Shown piece by piece: positions 40,749 through 51,346 of a stretch of 64,000 nt of DNA (positions are counted from its first letter, which is position 1; every line of letters begins with the position of its first letter). The notes beneath the pieces are model-generated. The model did not search any database, had not been told where the DNA came from, and was given only the letters and a program-made list of their open reading frames with translations. This DNA is from Limnobacter thiooxidans (GTDB lineage Bacteria > Pseudomonadota > Gammaproteobacteria > Burkholderiales > Burkholderiaceae_B): contig NZ_AP028947.1 in the NCBI RefSeq assembly GCF_036323495.1, positions 930,001-994,000 of the forward strand, in the 5' to 3' direction. The translations under genes were made by a program, and so were the position numbers.

Positions 40749-41486
40749 TTATAAGTCCAACAGCTTCTCTGTTTCACTGTCTGAGGGATTGAAGGTGCGT
40801 TTTTCGTAGAAATGGAAGATGCTTGCCAACACCTGCTCGGGCGTTTCCACCACTTCAAACAGGTCCATGTCGCTTGGGCTGATCATGCCTTCACCCAGCA
40901 AGTGGCTTTTTATCCAGTCAATCAAGCCGGCCCAAAAAGCCGAGCCCACCAGAATAATCGGGATTCTGCGTCCCTTGTTGGTCTGGATCAGGGTCAGAGC
41001 TTCAAACATTTCATCCAGCGTGCCAAAGCCGCCTGGCATCACCACGTAGGCGCTGGCATATTTGGCAAAAGCCACCTTGCGTGCAAAAAAGTGCCGGAAG
41101 GTCAGGGAGATATTCTGGTACGGGTTGCCACTTTGTTCAAACGGCAGCTCGATGTTCAAACCCACGCTGGGCGATTCACCAGCAAATGCGCCCTTGTTGG
41201 CCGCCTCCATGATGCCGGGGCCGCCGCCGCTGATGACGGCAAAACCCGAGTCAGACAAGGCCCGTGCGATGTTTTCGGTCAGCACGTAGTAGGGGTGGTC
41301 AACAGGCGTGCGTGCGCTGCCAAAGATGGACACCGAGGGGCGAATTGCCGACAGCTTCTCGGTCGCCTCAATGAACTCTGCCATAATTCCCAGCACATGC
41401 CATGACTCGCGGGCCTTCACTGCTGTGGACTGCTCTTTCGAGGGCAAATGGCGCAATGTTGGAATATTCTTATTTTTGGTTGTCAT
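40749..41486 (-). CDS. TIGR00730/LOG-family Rossmann-fold protein
   Basis: A 245-residue lysine-decarboxylase-like (LOG) protein with FGSAR, GGGPGIMEAANKGA and the diagnostic PGGFGTLDE. Characterised members release the base from nucleoside 5'-monophosphates, for example in cytokinin-type metabolism, or act as general nucleotide hydrolases. This is the long form with an extra N-terminus (ESWHVLGIMAEFIE). Its ATG at 41484-41486 touches the polA ATG, and its AAGGAG Shine-Dalgarno sequence lies inside polA. Confidence 0.88.
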   Translation of the reverse strand: MTTKNKNIPTLRHLPSKEQSTAVKARESWHVLGIMAEFIEATEKLSAIRPSVSIFGSARTPVDHPYYVLTENIARALSDSGFAVISGGGPGIMEAANKGAFAGESPSVGLNIELPFEQSGNPYQNISLTFRHFFARKVAFAKYASAYVVMPGGFGTLDEMFEALTLIQTNKGRRIPIILVGSAFWAGLIDWIKSHLLGEGMISPSDMDLFEVVETPEQVLASIFHFYEKRTFNPSDSETEKLLDL

Positions 41487-44270
41487 ATGAAGCGATTACT
41501 CCTTGTTGATGGGTCAAGCTACCTGTACCGTGCCTTTCATGCCATGCCTGATTTGCGAAATCGCGCGGGCGAGCCCACTGGCGCAGTCTACGGCATGGTC
41601 AACATGCTGAGGCGCTTGCGTGCGGACTATCACACCGACGATGTGCGCACCAATTGTATCGCCTGCGTGTTCGATGCGCCGGGCAAGACCTTTCGGGACG
41701 ACATTTACCCGGAATACAAGGCCAACAGGGCCAGCATGCCGGAAGACTTGGCCGCCCAAATCCCCCACATTCATGAAGTCACCCGCGCACTGGGCTGGCC
41801 CATCGTCATGGAGCCCGGCATTGAAGCCGACGATGTGATTGGCACACTGGCGCATGTGGCCTTGCAACAGGGGTTTGACGAGGTCATCGTCTCGACTGGC
41901 GACAAGGACATGGCACAACTGGTCAACGACAAAGTCCGCTTGGTGGACACCATGAAAAATGCGGTGATGACCCGCGACGCGGTGTTTGAAAAGTTTGGCG
42001 TTTACCCGGAACAAATCATTGATTACCTGACCCTGGTTGGTGACACCGTGGACAACGTGCCCGGTGTTGAAAAGGTTGGCCCCAAAACCGCTGCAAAATG
42101 GCTTGCGGAATACAAAACCCTGGATGGCGTGGTGGCCAACGCCGACAAAATTGGCGGCAAGGTGGGTGAAAACCTGCAAAAGGCACTGGATTGGCTGCCC
42201 ACGGGAAAGTCACTCGTGACCATCAAAACAGACTGCGAATTCGAGCTTCGCCGACACATTGAAGAACAGCTCAAGGCACACCCCGAGAACAATGAGGAAC
42301 TGAAGCAGTTGTTTCAGCGCTTCGAGTTCAAAACCTGGTTCCGTGCCCTGGGTGGCGTGGGTGAAGAAGAAGTCGCGGCAAAACCCAAAGTGGAAGGGCC
42401 ACCTGACGGCAGTTCGATGAGCCTGTTTGACGCGCCCACTCAGGCAGTCGATTCCATCGAAACAGTCTGTGTTCAAAATCAGGAACAGCTAACCGCCCTG
42501 ATGGTTGAACTGAAGGCCGCAGCAGACAGCAAAACCGCCGTGGCCTTCGACACCGAAACAGATTCGCTCGAACCCATGAACGCCCGAATTGTCGGGTTGT
42601 CATTTGCAGTCAAACCCGGTGTGGGCTACTACATTCCGCTGACCCACCAGGACTTGACGGCGGAACCGCAGTTGCCAATTGACGAGGTTCTGGCTTTTCT
42701 GAAACCCTGGTTTGAAGACGCCGATTCACCCAAAATTGCGCAGAATGCCAAGTACGATTTGCACGTCATGGCCAACCACGATGTGTGGGTACAAGGCCTG
42801 ATGGAAGACACCATGCTGGCCTCTTATATTCTGGAGGCTCACAAGCCGCACGGCATGGACGCCCTTGCACTGCGCTGGCTGAACTACAACACCATCAAGT
42901 TCGAAGACGTCGCAGGCAAGGGGGCAAGCCAGGTCACCTTTGATCAGGTTTCCATTGACACCGCCACTCGCTACGCGGCTGAAGATGCAGAGGTGACCTT
43001 GCGCCTGGCCCATGTATTGAAAGCCGAGCTTGACAAGGTGCCCGAGCTGGCCAAGCTGTACCACGAGGTGGAACTGCCATTTGGCCAGGTCCTGTTTGAA
43101 GTCGAGCGCAATGGCGTGCTGATTGATGCCGCAAAACTGGATGCTCAAAGCGCAGAAATTGCCGAGAAACTCAAACGCATCGAGGAGCAAGCTTTCGAGA
43201 TGGCGGGCGGCAGTTTCAACCTGAACTCGCCCAAGCAAATTGGCGAGTTGTTGTTCGAGAAGCTGGGTTTACCGGTGGTGAAAAAAACAGCCAGCGGCGC
43301 ACCCTCCACGGATGAAGAAGTGCTCAGCAAACTGGCCGAAGATTACCCCTTGCCCGCCAAGCTGCTGGAACACAGGTCACTGGCCAAGCTCAAGAGTACG
43401 TATACCGACAAGCTTCCCCGCATGGTGAATGAGCGCACCGGCCGCGTACACACCAATTACGCCCAGGCTGTGGCCGTGACTGGCCGACTAGCCAGCAATG
43501 ACCCCAATTTGCAAAACATTCCAGTGCGCACTGCGGAAGGGCGCCGGGTTCGTGAAGCCTTCATCGCTGCCCCTGGTTGCGTTCTGGTGTCTGCCGACTA
43601 CTCGCAAATCGAATTGCGCATCATGGCGCATATTTCTGGCGATGAAGCGCTGATTAATGCTTTCAATGAAGGGTTGGACATTCACAGCGCGACCGCGTCT
43701 GAAATTTTTGGCGTGGGCTTGAACGAAGTCACTTCCGACCATCGGCGCACAGCCAAGGTCATCAATTTCGGCCTGATTTACGGCATGAGCGCCTTTGGCC
43801 TGGCGGGTAACCTGGGCATTACCCGGGAAGCCGCCAAGCTGTACATTGACCGGTATTTTTCCCGGTATCCCGGTGTCGCCAGGTTTATGGACAGTGTGCG
43901 CGCACAGGCCAAGGAAGACGGCTATGTGCAAACCGTGTTTGGCCGCCGCTTGTGGCTGCCCGAAATCAAAAGCCCCAATGGCCCGCGCAGGGCGGGTGCG
44001 GAACGCGCTGCCATCAATGCGCCCATGCAGGGCACTTCAGCGGATCTGATCAAGATGGCCATGGTGCAATTGTCGGCCTGGTTGAAAACGGAGAAGCTGC
44101 AAACCAAAATGATCATGCAGGTGCACGACGAAGTCATTCTCGAAGTACCCAAGGGTGAACTCGAATTGATTCAACGCCGTGTTCCTGAAATCATGACCCA
44201 AGTTGCGCAGTTGCGTGTGCCCCTGGAAGTGGGGTGTGGCATGGGCAACAACTGGGAAGAAGCGCATTAA
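41487..44270 (+). CDS. polA: DNA polymerase I
   Basis: A 927-residue family A polymerase with three domains: 5'-nuclease (about 1-290, starting LLLVDGSSYLYRAFHA), 3'-5' proofreading exonuclease intact with FDTETDS, and polymerase with motif A DYSQIELRIMAH, motif B RRTAKVINFGLIYG and motif C HDEVILEV. The ATG at 41487 is the family start. It directly abuts the divergent LOG gene, so its promoter must lie within that coding region. Confidence 0.96.
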   Translation: MKRLLLVDGSSYLYRAFHAMPDLRNRAGEPTGAVYGMVNMLRRLRADYHTDDVRTNCIACVFDAPGKTFRDDIYPEYKANRASMPEDLAAQIPHIHEVTRALGWPIVMEPGIEADDVIGTLAHVALQQGFDEVIVSTGDKDMAQLVNDKVRLVDTMKNAVMTRDAVFEKFGVYPEQIIDYLTLVGDTVDNVPGVEKVGPKTAAKWLAEYKTLDGVVANADKIGGKVGENLQKALDWLPTGKSLVTIKTDCEFELRRHIEEQLKAHPENNEELKQLFQRFEFKTWFRALGGVGEEEVAAKPKVEGPPDGSSMSLFDAPTQAVDSIETVCVQNQEQLTALMVELKAAADSKTAVAFDTETDSLEPMNARIVGLSFAVKPGVGYYIPLTHQDLTAEPQLPIDEVLAFLKPWFEDADSPKIAQNAKYDLHVMANHDVWVQGLMEDTMLASYILEAHKPHGMDALALRWLNYNTIKFEDVAGKGASQVTFDQVSIDTATRYAAEDAEVTLRLAHVLKAELDKVPELAKLYHEVELPFGQVLFEVERNGVLIDAAKLDAQSAEIAEKLKRIEEQAFEMAGGSFNLNSPKQIGELLFEKLGLPVVKKTASGAPSTDEEVLSKLAEDYPLPAKLLEHRSLAKLKSTYTDKLPRMVNERTGRVHTNYAQAVAVTGRLASNDPNLQNIPVRTAEGRRVREAFIAAPGCVLVSADYSQIELRIMAHISGDEALINAFNEGLDIHSATASEIFGVGLNEVTSDHRRTAKVINFGLIYGMSAFGLAGNLGITREAAKLYIDRYFSRYPGVARFMDSVRAQAKEDGYVQTVFGRRLWLPEIKSPNGPRRAGAERAAINAPMQGTSADLIKMAMVQLSAWLKTEKLQTKMIMQVHDEVILEVPKGELELIQRRVPEIMTQVAQLRVPLEVGCGMGNNWEEAH

Positions 44271-44293
44271 ATCAAACAAGCAGGGGAGTAGGG

Positions 44294-45199
44294 ATGAGCG
44301 ATGACAACAAAACTGAAAATCAGGAACACCTGGAAGCATTGACTGGCGGCGGCAAACTGCCCATGAGCCGGCGAACCTTGCTGAAAGGTTTCACAGTAGG
44401 TGGTTTTGCAGCGGCTGCCTCACCCATATTGGCTCAAGCAATCACCACACCAAGCACTGGGCTGGAAGAAGGCCGGGTGCTTGTGAATGTCGGCGACGAT
44501 GACATGTTCGCCTACCGGGCTTACCCAAAAAACAAGAAAAATGCACCAGTTATTTTGGTGGTGCCCGAAATTTTTGGTGTGCACGCTTACCTGGAAGACG
44601 TGTGCCGCCGGTTTGCACAGGCTGGCTTCTATGCCTTGGCACCGGAAATTTTCTTTCGGTATTCAGAGGCTGGCCAATACGCTTCAGTGGCCGCCATTCT
44701 GGAAAACGTCATTTCCAAAATGGACGATGCACAGGTCATGAAAGACCTGGACAAGTGCGTTGAATTCGCGGGTTCAGAAGGGGCCAATGCCAATCAACTG
44801 GCAGTTACCGGCTTTTGCTGGGGTGGTCGGATTACCTGGCTGTATGCTGCACACCAACCTGCAGTGAAAGCGGGTGTGGCTTGGTACGGGCGCGTGGTGG
44901 GGGCAAAATCAGCGTTGACGCCCAACCACCCCGTGGATATAGCAAGCCAGTTGAAAGCGCCGGTGTTGGGCTTGTATGGTTCGGAAGACAGTTCGATTCC
45001 GCTGGATACCGTAGAACAAATGCGCCAGGCCCTTGCCGCAGCGGGAAACAATCCGTTTGCCAAAGCCAGTAGCATCACTGTGTTTGACGGTGCACAACAT
45101 GGTTTCCACGCGGACTACCGCAATACCTACAATGCCACGGTGGCCAAAGAAGCGTACAATCAGGCGCTGCTGTTCTTGCGGGGCAAGAACCTAATCTAA
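44294..45199 (+). CDS. Tat-exported dienelactone hydrolase family protein
   Basis: A 301-residue alpha/beta hydrolase. Residues 25-33 (SRRTLLKGF) and the following hydrophobic stretch ending in LAQA form a twin-arginine signal. The hydrolase domain shows PEIFGVHAYLEDVCRRFA, the nucleophile cysteine in GFCWGGR, and the HGFH histidine region near the C-terminus. Family members cleave dienelactones or related esters. The start at 44294 has AGGGGAG ahead of it. It lies 23 bases after polA. Confidence 0.88.
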   Translation: MSDDNKTENQEHLEALTGGGKLPMSRRTLLKGFTVGGFAAAASPILAQAITTPSTGLEEGRVLVNVGDDDMFAYRAYPKNKKNAPVILVVPEIFGVHAYLEDVCRRFAQAGFYALAPEIFFRYSEAGQYASVAAILENVISKMDDAQVMKDLDKCVEFAGSEGANANQLAVTGFCWGGRITWLYAAHQPAVKAGVAWYGRVVGAKSALTPNHPVDIASQLKAPVLGLYGSEDSSIPLDTVEQMRQALAAAGNNPFAKASSITVFDGAQHGFHADYRNTYNATVAKEAYNQALLFLRGKNLI

Positions 45200-45218
45200 A
45201 CACGGACCTTTCCCGATC

Positions 45219-46004
45219 GTGCATTCAAGTTTACTGCTTGTGCTTCTGGCCGCTGCCTTGGGCACGGCCTTGGCCATTTTTGCATCCGCTCTTTTGACTG
45301 CGCGCTACATTGCGCGCTCCCTCGAACCCATGGTCAGCGTCTCCGCCGGGGTGTTGTTGGGTGCGTCGCTGTTGCATCTGTTGCCTGAGGCCCTGGACAA
45401 GGGCATGGACCACCACCAGTTGTTTGCGCTGTTGCTGGCGGGCTTGCTGTTTTTCTTTGTGCTCGAAAAGTTTTCGATCTTTCGGCACAGCCACCACCAT
45501 GAGCACGATGGCCACGACCACCACCATGGCTTCGACAAACGTGAAGCCCGCCGAGGCGGTTTGCTGATCGTGATTGGCGATTCCATCCACAACTTTGCCG
45601 ACGGTTTGCTGATTGCCAGCGCCTTTCTGGTCGACTTTGAATTGGGTCTTGTCACCACGCTTAGCGTTGTGCTGCATGAAATTCCCCAGCAAACAGGCGA
45701 TTACCTGGTGCTGGTCAATGCCGGCATTGCACGCAAGAAAGCCCTGCAACTGATGGCAGTGGCAGGTTTGGCCGCCGTATTGGGTGCAGGTTTGGGCTAC
45801 ACGCTGTTCACACAAATGCAAGCTCTGCTGCCTTATGCCCTGGTGTTTGCCGCTGCCAGTTTTATCTACGTGGCGGTGGCTGACCTTATTCCCCAGATGC
45901 AACAGCGGGTCAAGGTCAAGGAGAGCATTGTTCAGTTGGTTTGCATCGGTGCGGGTGTCTCACTGATTGCTGTGCTGGCGGAAATCCTTCACCATCACCA
46001 TTAA
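45219..46004 (+). CDS. ZIP-family metal transporter
   Basis: A 261-residue protein with about eight membrane helices. It has the ZIP metal site motifs HNFADG (helix 4) and HEIPQQTGD (helix 5), plus a long His/Asp-rich loop between helices 3 and 4 (residues about 90-107) and a HHHH C-terminus. Zinc, iron or manganese uptake is expected, but the metal cannot be told from sequence. The start is a GTG at 45219; no upstream ATG is available. It is convergent with the EamA gene. Confidence 0.88.
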   Translation: MHSSLLLVLLAAALGTALAIFASALLTARYIARSLEPMVSVSAGVLLGASLLHLLPEALDKGMDHHQLFALLLAGLLFFFVLEKFSIFRHSHHHEHDGHDHHHGFDKREARRGGLLIVIGDSIHNFADGLLIASAFLVDFELGLVTTLSVVLHEIPQQTGDYLVLVNAGIARKKALQLMAVAGLAAVLGAGLGYTLFTQMQALLPYALVFAAASFIYVAVADLIPQMQQRVKVKESIVQLVCIGAGVSLIAVLAEILHHHH

Positions 46005-46028
46005 GCAACCGCCTCAAGCGGGTGGGTA

Positions 46029-46907
46029 TCAAGCGGACGGTATTTCCACTTTTTTGCGCTGGTGCGTGGCGTAGGAAGACAGGCCCCCGCAGGCGATGAT
46101 CATGGCAACGCCCAGCCACGTGGTGCTGCTGGGCAAATCACCCAACACAACAATGCCATAAAAGGTGGAAACCAGAATGGTGCAGTATTGCAGCGATGCA
46201 GACAGCCAGGTTGAGCCACTTCCGAACGACCGGGTCAGTGCCAGGTTCCCAGCACCACCAAATACTCCCAGACCTAGCAACCACAACAGGGTCCAGTCAG
46301 GGGTGCTGTTCGTAAGCACAGCAAATTCCCCAAACGCAGTCAGGTAAATCGCCGATGTCACTGTGGCTGTTCCTGCAAAGTAAAGCACGGTACGCCATTC
46401 AGGCTCGCGGGCTTGCCCCAGGCTTTTCAGTTGCAGGTAGGCTACAGCAGACACTGCACCAGCGCTCAACCCAATCAGGGCGACAGGCAATTCATTGTTG
46501 GCCAGTACCGGTTGAAGCACGGCGAGCACACCCACAAAACCAACACCAATGGCAGCAATCTCAATCCGGTTCCTCGATTGGCCAAATCCAATCCAAAGAA
46601 TGAGTGCGATAAACAGCGGGGAGGTGTACATCAGCGTGGTGGCCGTGGCCAGAGGCAATTGAGTGGTGGCATAAAAACCGCACCACATGGCCACAATGCC
46701 TGCCACATTGCGTCGAAGGTGAAGGTGGGCTACCGGGCTTTTCAGGCTCAGCCCCTTGAGCAAAGCCCAAATTGCAATGCCCAGCAGGGGCACCAAACCC
46801 CGGAAAAGAATGATTTCACCGAGAGTGGCCTGTGTACCGGCCAACTTCACCATCAGCCCCATGGTGCCAAAGCACAGGCAGGCCATTAACATCCATAGAG
46901 CTTGCAT
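46029..46907 (-). CDS. EamA/DMT-family transporter
   Basis: A 292-residue membrane protein with ten hydrophobic helices in two EamA repeats, the usual drug/metabolite exporter layout. The substrate is unknown. It is transcribed away from the Rieske oxygenase gene end (25 bases apart, same strand) and may share a transcript with it. Confidence 0.86.
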   Translation of the reverse strand: MQALWMLMACLCFGTMGLMVKLAGTQATLGEIILFRGLVPLLGIAIWALLKGLSLKSPVAHLHLRRNVAGIVAMWCGFYATTQLPLATATTLMYTSPLFIALILWIGFGQSRNRIEIAAIGVGFVGVLAVLQPVLANNELPVALIGLSAGAVSAVAYLQLKSLGQAREPEWRTVLYFAGTATVTSAIYLTAFGEFAVLTNSTPDWTLLWLLGLGVFGGAGNLALTRSFGSGSTWLSASLQYCTILVSTFYGIVVLGDLPSSTTWLGVAMIIACGGLSSYATHQRKKVEIPSA

Positions 46908-46932
46908 GGCCTGCTTGTCGCGTTGGGGGAAG

Positions 46933-48078
46933 TCAGAAAGACTTCTTCAGTTTTCCGGATTGATTGTGATTGGGGTGCATTTGAGCACCATACCAGGCGT
47001 GAAAATGCGCCATGCCGTCTTCCATGGGGCTTTGATAGGGCCCGGCATCGTGTTCGCCGCGCTCCATCAGCACCCGCCGGCCTTCGTCCATGCGCTCGGC
47101 AATTTCGTCGTCTTCAACCGCCGTTTCCATGTAGGCAGCCTGTTCGGCTTCTACAAACTCGCGCTCGAACAGTCGAATTTCCTCCGGGTAATAAAACTCA
47201 ACCACATTCAGTGTTTCCTGTGGTCCCTTGGGGTGCAATGTCGACACCACCAGCACGTGTGGATACCACTCCACCATGATGTTGGGGTACATGCAAAACC
47301 AGATGGCGCCGTACTTCGGATCAACCCCGTTGCTGAATTTTTTCACTGCATCGTGCCACTGGCGATAAACTGGCGTGCCGGGGCGGCGCAGGCCGGCTTT
47401 TACACCGACAGACTGCACACTCCAGTTGTCCCCGTAATACCACTGCAAGTCCGAGCAGCTTACAAATTGACCCAGGCCTGGGTGGAAGGGCTCGACGTGG
47501 TAGTCCTCCAGGTAAACCTCGATAAAGGTTTTCCAGTTGTAGGGCAGCACATTGCTTTTGACAGAATCGAGCTGAAAGCCCGAAAAATCAATTTCTTCCA
47601 GGAACGGCACGTTCTTGAGTTCATCCAGCACATTGCGGCGTGAATTGAATTGCAGGCCTCGCCAGTTTTGAAGCGGAAAGCTTTGCAGTTTGGTGCAGGG
47701 CTGTTGGGCAAAATGTGGAGCGCCCAGCAGTTCACCCTTCAGGTCATAGGTCCAGCGGTGAAGCGGGCACACAATGTTGTCTGAATTGCCATGACCTTTC
47801 AGCATGATGGCTTGGCGGTGTCTGCATACATTGGACAGCAGCTCGATTTCCGAGCCATTATTCACCAGAATACGGCCGTCGCCTTCCCACGGAAGTGACC
47901 TCCAGTCGCCGCGCTCGGGCACCCAATGGGAGTGGCCGACGTAACCCGGTCCGTCTCGATAGAGTAGTTGGATTTCATCCTTCAAAACATGTTCATCGAA
48001 ATACGCTGAAACATGGGGCTGCAAACTTGACAGCGTCACGGCTTGTGACACATTGGACAAATCACTCAAATCGGACAT
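46933..48078 (-). CDS. Rieske non-haem iron oxygenase, alpha-subunit type
   Basis: A 381-residue aromatic-ring-hydroxylating oxygenase. The Rieske [2Fe-2S] ligands are CRH...CPLH (residues about 85-106). The mononuclear iron site is EDYHVEPFHPGL near residue 210. The substrate is unknown. No ferredoxin, reductase or beta subunit is nearby, so it would depend on partners elsewhere. I placed the start at the ATG at 48078; GGAGGAGG lies about 12 bases upstream. The frame upstream to 48279 overlaps the xseB region. Confidence 0.85.
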   Translation of the reverse strand: MSDLSDLSNVSQAVTLSSLQPHVSAYFDEHVLKDEIQLLYRDGPGYVGHSHWVPERGDWRSLPWEGDGRILVNNGSEIELLSNVCRHRQAIMLKGHGNSDNIVCPLHRWTYDLKGELLGAPHFAQQPCTKLQSFPLQNWRGLQFNSRRNVLDELKNVPFLEEIDFSGFQLDSVKSNVLPYNWKTFIEVYLEDYHVEPFHPGLGQFVSCSDLQWYYGDNWSVQSVGVKAGLRRPGTPVYRQWHDAVKKFSNGVDPKYGAIWFCMYPNIMVEWYPHVLVVSTLHPKGPQETLNVVEFYYPEEIRLFEREFVEAEQAAYMETAVEDDEIAERMDEGRRVLMERGEHDAGPYQSPMEDGMAHFHAWYGAQMHPNHNQSGKLKKSF

Positions 48079-48251
48079 GATCCCGGGGACCTCCTCCAGC
48101 AGTGTCCCTGATCGACACTGATGCAAATTAACCTGTTGAACACAAAGAGAAAGTGGATTGTACCCTTTAGTCTGCATTCCAGCCAAAGACTTTTCGCCTT
48201 TGAGCAAAGTCGAAGTAAAATGGAAGACTTTGCAGCGTTTTCCGTAGCACC

Positions 48252-48524
48252 ATGAGCCCAAGTAAAGCCAAAACAGCACCGGCCCAAGCCAATCTGCCTG
48301 ATGATCAGGCCCCCCCCGCGTCCTTCGAAGCCGCGGTGGCAGAGCTTGAAGCCCTCGTTGATGTCATGGATTCCCAGAACATGGGGCTGGATCAACTGTT
48401 GACCGATTACAAACGCGGTGCTTTTTTGGTGAAGTACTGTCGAGACCGATTGAATCAGGTTCGACAGGAAGTAACGGAAATTGAACTTGGCTTGAACAAG
48501 CCTGTTGCCGAGGGTGAACAGTGA
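48252..48524 (+). CDS. xseB: exodeoxyribonuclease VII small subunit
   Basis: A 90-residue protein with the XseB core SFEAAVAELEALVDVMD...LDQLLTDYKRGAFLVKYCRDRLNQ and a polar N-terminal extension. It associates with XseA, encoded apart at 59277. The stop overlaps the ispA start as GTGA. xseB-ispA-dxs is a widespread order. Confidence 0.93.
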   Translation: MSPSKAKTAPAQANLPDDQAPPASFEAAVAELEALVDVMDSQNMGLDQLLTDYKRGAFLVKYCRDRLNQVRQEVTEIELGLNKPVAEGEQ

Positions 48525-49423
48525 TACTCGCGCCATCCGCCCAACTGAGCTGGTTTGAAGACACGCGCGTACGATTTGAATCGGTACTGGCCGACAAGCT
48601 TGGGCAGTTCAAGGGCCCATCTGACGTACTGAACGACGCTGTCGAATATGCATTGCTGGAAGGCGGCAAGCGCTTGCGGGCCATGCTGGTTTTTTCCGCT
48701 GGCCATGCGGTGGGTACGCCCATGCAACAGTTGACCGATTCAGCGTGCGCCATTGAGGCCATGCATGCGTATTCGCTGGTGCACGACGATTTGCCCAGCA
48801 TGGACAACGATGTACTTCGCCGTGGCAAACCCACCTGCCACGTGAAGTTTGGCGAAGCCTTTGCTCTGCTGGCTGGTGATGCCTTGCAAACCGCGGCATT
48901 CCAATGGCTTGCGCAGTCGCAGCAGGGCAGCGTATCAGTGCGTATGCAACAAATCGCTGCGCTGGCTGGTGCGTCCGGTTTGCAGGGAATGGCAGCGGGG
49001 CAGGCCATCGACCTGGCCCACGTGGGGAAGCCCATGGATTTGCAGGCCCTTGAGCAGATGCACGCTCGAAAGACTGGCGACCTGATTAGGGCCTCCGTGA
49101 GGATGGGATATGTCAGCAACCCAGGTCTTTCGCCCGTTGAACAAGAGGGATTAGAGGCCTATGCCCATTGTTTGGGCTTGGCATATCAAGTGATTGACGA
49201 CATATTGGACGTAGAGTCCACCAGCGATGTCCTGGGTAAAACATCGGGAAAAGACGCCCTGAACAACAAGCCAACTATGGTGAGTTTGATGGGTTTGGAG
49301 CAAGCCAGGCAGCTGCTTGAACAGTTGCGCAAAAAGGCGCTGGCCGCATGCGAGGTCATTGAACAGGACCGCCGCGGCCCCTTGGAAACTCTCGTAGAAC
49401 TGATTACAAACCGGAAATCATGA
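48521..49423 (+). CDS. ispA: farnesyl diphosphate synthase (polyprenyl synthetase family)
   Basis: A 300-residue trans-prenyltransferase with the first Asp-rich motif in [21 protein letters not shown], and the second Asp-rich motif DDILD. It makes farnesyl diphosphate for undecaprenyl and quinone side chains. It starts at a GTG (48521) inside the xseB stop and overlaps dxs by four bases (ATGA), so three genes are translationally linked. Confidence 0.94.
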   Translation: MILAPSAQLSWFEDTRVRFESVLADKLGQFKGPSDVLNDAVEYALLEGGKRLRAMLVFSAGHAVGTPMQQLTDSACAIEAMHAYSLVHDDLPSMDNDVLRRGKPTCHVKFGEAFALLAGDALQTAAFQWLAQSQQGSVSVRMQQIAALAGASGLQGMAAGQAIDLAHVGKPMDLQALEQMHARKTGDLIRASVRMGYVSNPGLSPVEQEGLEAYAHCLGLAYQVIDDILDVESTSDVLGKTSGKDALNNKPTMVSLMGLEQARQLLEQLRKKALAACEVIEQDRRGPLETLVELITNRKS

Positions 49424-51339
49424 GCGATTTGCTGAAAAAAATTGACTGCCCTGCTGACTTGCGTCGACTGTCTGAAAACCAGTTGCCGCTGTTGGCCGAC
49501 GAGTTGCGCAATTACATTGTGGAGCAAGTGGCAAAAACAGGCGGGCACCTGTCGTCAAACTTGGGTACGGTCGAGTTGACAGTGGCATTGCACTACGTGT
49601 TCAACACCCCCAACGACCGTGTGGTGTGGGACGTGGGCCATCAAACCTACCCGCACAAGATATTGACGGGGCGGCGCGATGCCATGCCCGGTCTGCGGCA
49701 GTTGGGTGGTATTTCGGGTTTTCCCAAGCGGTCTGAATCGGAATACGACGCCTTTGGCACCGCGCACTCCAGCACATCTATTTCTGCGGCACTGGGCATG
49801 GCGGTGGCATCCCGCAACCTGGGCGTGAATCGCAAGCACATTGCCGTAATCGGTGATGGTTCCATGACAGCCGGCATGGCCTTCGAGGCCCTGAACAACG
49901 CGGGCGTGACGCCCGATATCGATCTGCTCGTGATCTTGAACGACAACGACATGTCGATCTCGCCGCCGGTCGGTGCCCTGAACAAGTACCTGGCCAAGCT
50001 GCTGTCGGGCCGCATGTTGAACAATGTCAAGGAAGTGGGCAAGGGCATTTTGGGTGTTGCTCCCCCCTTGTACGAACTGGCGCATCGCTTGGAAGAACAT
50101 GTGAAAGGCATGATGAGCCCCGCCACATTGTTTGAAGAGTTTGGCTTTAATTACTATGGCCCGATTGACGGCCATGATCTGGATGCCTTGGTGCCCACAT
50201 TGCAAAACCTGCGTGCCATGAAAGGGCCGCTTTTTCTGCATGTCATCACCAAAAAGGGCGCAGGTTACAAACTGGCCGAGCAAGACCCAGTGTTGTACCA
50301 CGGCCCTGGCAAGTTTGATCCCAGCATCGGTATTCAAAAATCAACCACGCCGAAGCCACCCACTTACACCCAGATTTTCGGCAAGTGGCTGTGCGACATG
50401 GCGCAGACTGACCGCAAGCTGGTGGGCATTACGCCAGCCATGCGGGAAGGTTCCGGCATGGTTGAATTTGAGCGCCGCTTTCCCTCACGTTATTTCGATG
50501 TGGGCATTGCCGAGCAGCATGCAGTGACCTTTGCTGCCGGTTTGGCCTGCGAGGGTATGAAGCCGGTTGTGGCCATTTATTCCACCTTCTTGCAGCGCGC
50601 TTATGACCAGTTGATTCACGATGTCGCCTTGCAAAATCTGGATGTCACCTTTGCACTCGACCGAGCAGGCTTGGTGGGTGCCGATGGTGCTACCCACGCT
50701 GGCAACTACGACATTGCCTATTTGCGTTGCATTCCGAACATGGTGATTGCCGCCCCATCCAACGAAGACGAATGCCGCAAGCTTTTGTCCACAGCCTATC
50801 AATACCCGGGTTGTGCGTCCGTGCGGTATCCGCGCGGCGTGGGGCCCGGTGTCGTGGCCGATGAATCGCTGGATACGCTTGAAATAGGCAAGGCCATTGT
50901 GCGATATTCACCCGATTTGGCCGAACACAAGCTTGCAATACTGGCTTTTGGCTCTATTTGTGAATCAAGTCTTGAAGCTGGCCGCGCCCTGGGCGCGACA
51001 GTGGTGGACATGCGGTGGGTCAAGCCGATTGATGGCGACCTGTTGAAACGGCTTGCCGAGCAGCGCTACAGCTTCGTCACCGTGGAAGAGGGTTGTATCA
51101 TGGGCGGCGCAGGCTCTGCAGTCAGCGAATACCTGCATGCCCACGGTTTTAACAATGCAGTGTTGCAACTTGGTTTGCCCGATGAGTTTATCGATCACGG
51201 CGACCCTGTTATTCTGCTCAAGAATCTGGGGCTGGACGCCCAAGGCATCGAAACGTCCATCAAGCAGCACTTTGGCGAGCTCTTTGATCGCCACACCAAT
51301 GTGGTCCGCCATGTAGCAGGGCGCACCGCGAACACATGA
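49420..51339 (+). CDS. dxs: 1-deoxy-D-xylulose-5-phosphate synthase
   Basis: A 639-residue thiamine diphosphate enzyme, the first step of the MEP isoprenoid pathway. It has the N-terminal [20 protein letters not shown], the TPP motif [18 protein letters not shown] near residue 148, and in the transketolase-like domain [15 protein letters not shown]. It follows ispA with an ATGA overlap, so precursor and prenyl chain synthesis are coupled. Confidence 0.96.
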   Translation: MSDLLKKIDCPADLRRLSENQLPLLADELRNYIVEQVAKTGGHLSSNLGTVELTVALHYVFNTPNDRVVWDVGHQTYPHKILTGRRDAMPGLRQLGGISGFPKRSESEYDAFGTAHSSTSISAALGMAVASRNLGVNRKHIAVIGDGSMTAGMAFEALNNAGVTPDIDLLVILNDNDMSISPPVGALNKYLAKLLSGRMLNNVKEVGKGILGVAPPLYELAHRLEEHVKGMMSPATLFEEFGFNYYGPIDGHDLDALVPTLQNLRAMKGPLFLHVITKKGAGYKLAEQDPVLYHGPGKFDPSIGIQKSTTPKPPTYTQIFGKWLCDMAQTDRKLVGITPAMREGSGMVEFERRFPSRYFDVGIAEQHAVTFAAGLACEGMKPVVAIYSTFLQRAYDQLIHDVALQNLDVTFALDRAGLVGADGATHAGNYDIAYLRCIPNMVIAAPSNEDECRKLLSTAYQYPGCASVRYPRGVGPGVVADESLDTLEIGKAIVRYSPDLAEHKLAILAFGSICESSLEAGRALGATVVDMRWVKPIDGDLLKRLAEQRYSFVTVEEGCIMGGAGSAVSEYLHAHGFNNAVLQLGLPDEFIDHGDPVILLKNLGLDAQGIETSIKQHFGELFDRHTNVVRHVAGRTANT

Positions 51340-51346
51340 GGAAGTT

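Noticed and set aside
45470..45540. His/Asp-rich stretch as a low-complexity repeat element
   Set aside because: It is the metal-binding loop between helices 3 and 4 of the ZIP transporter and is normal for the family.
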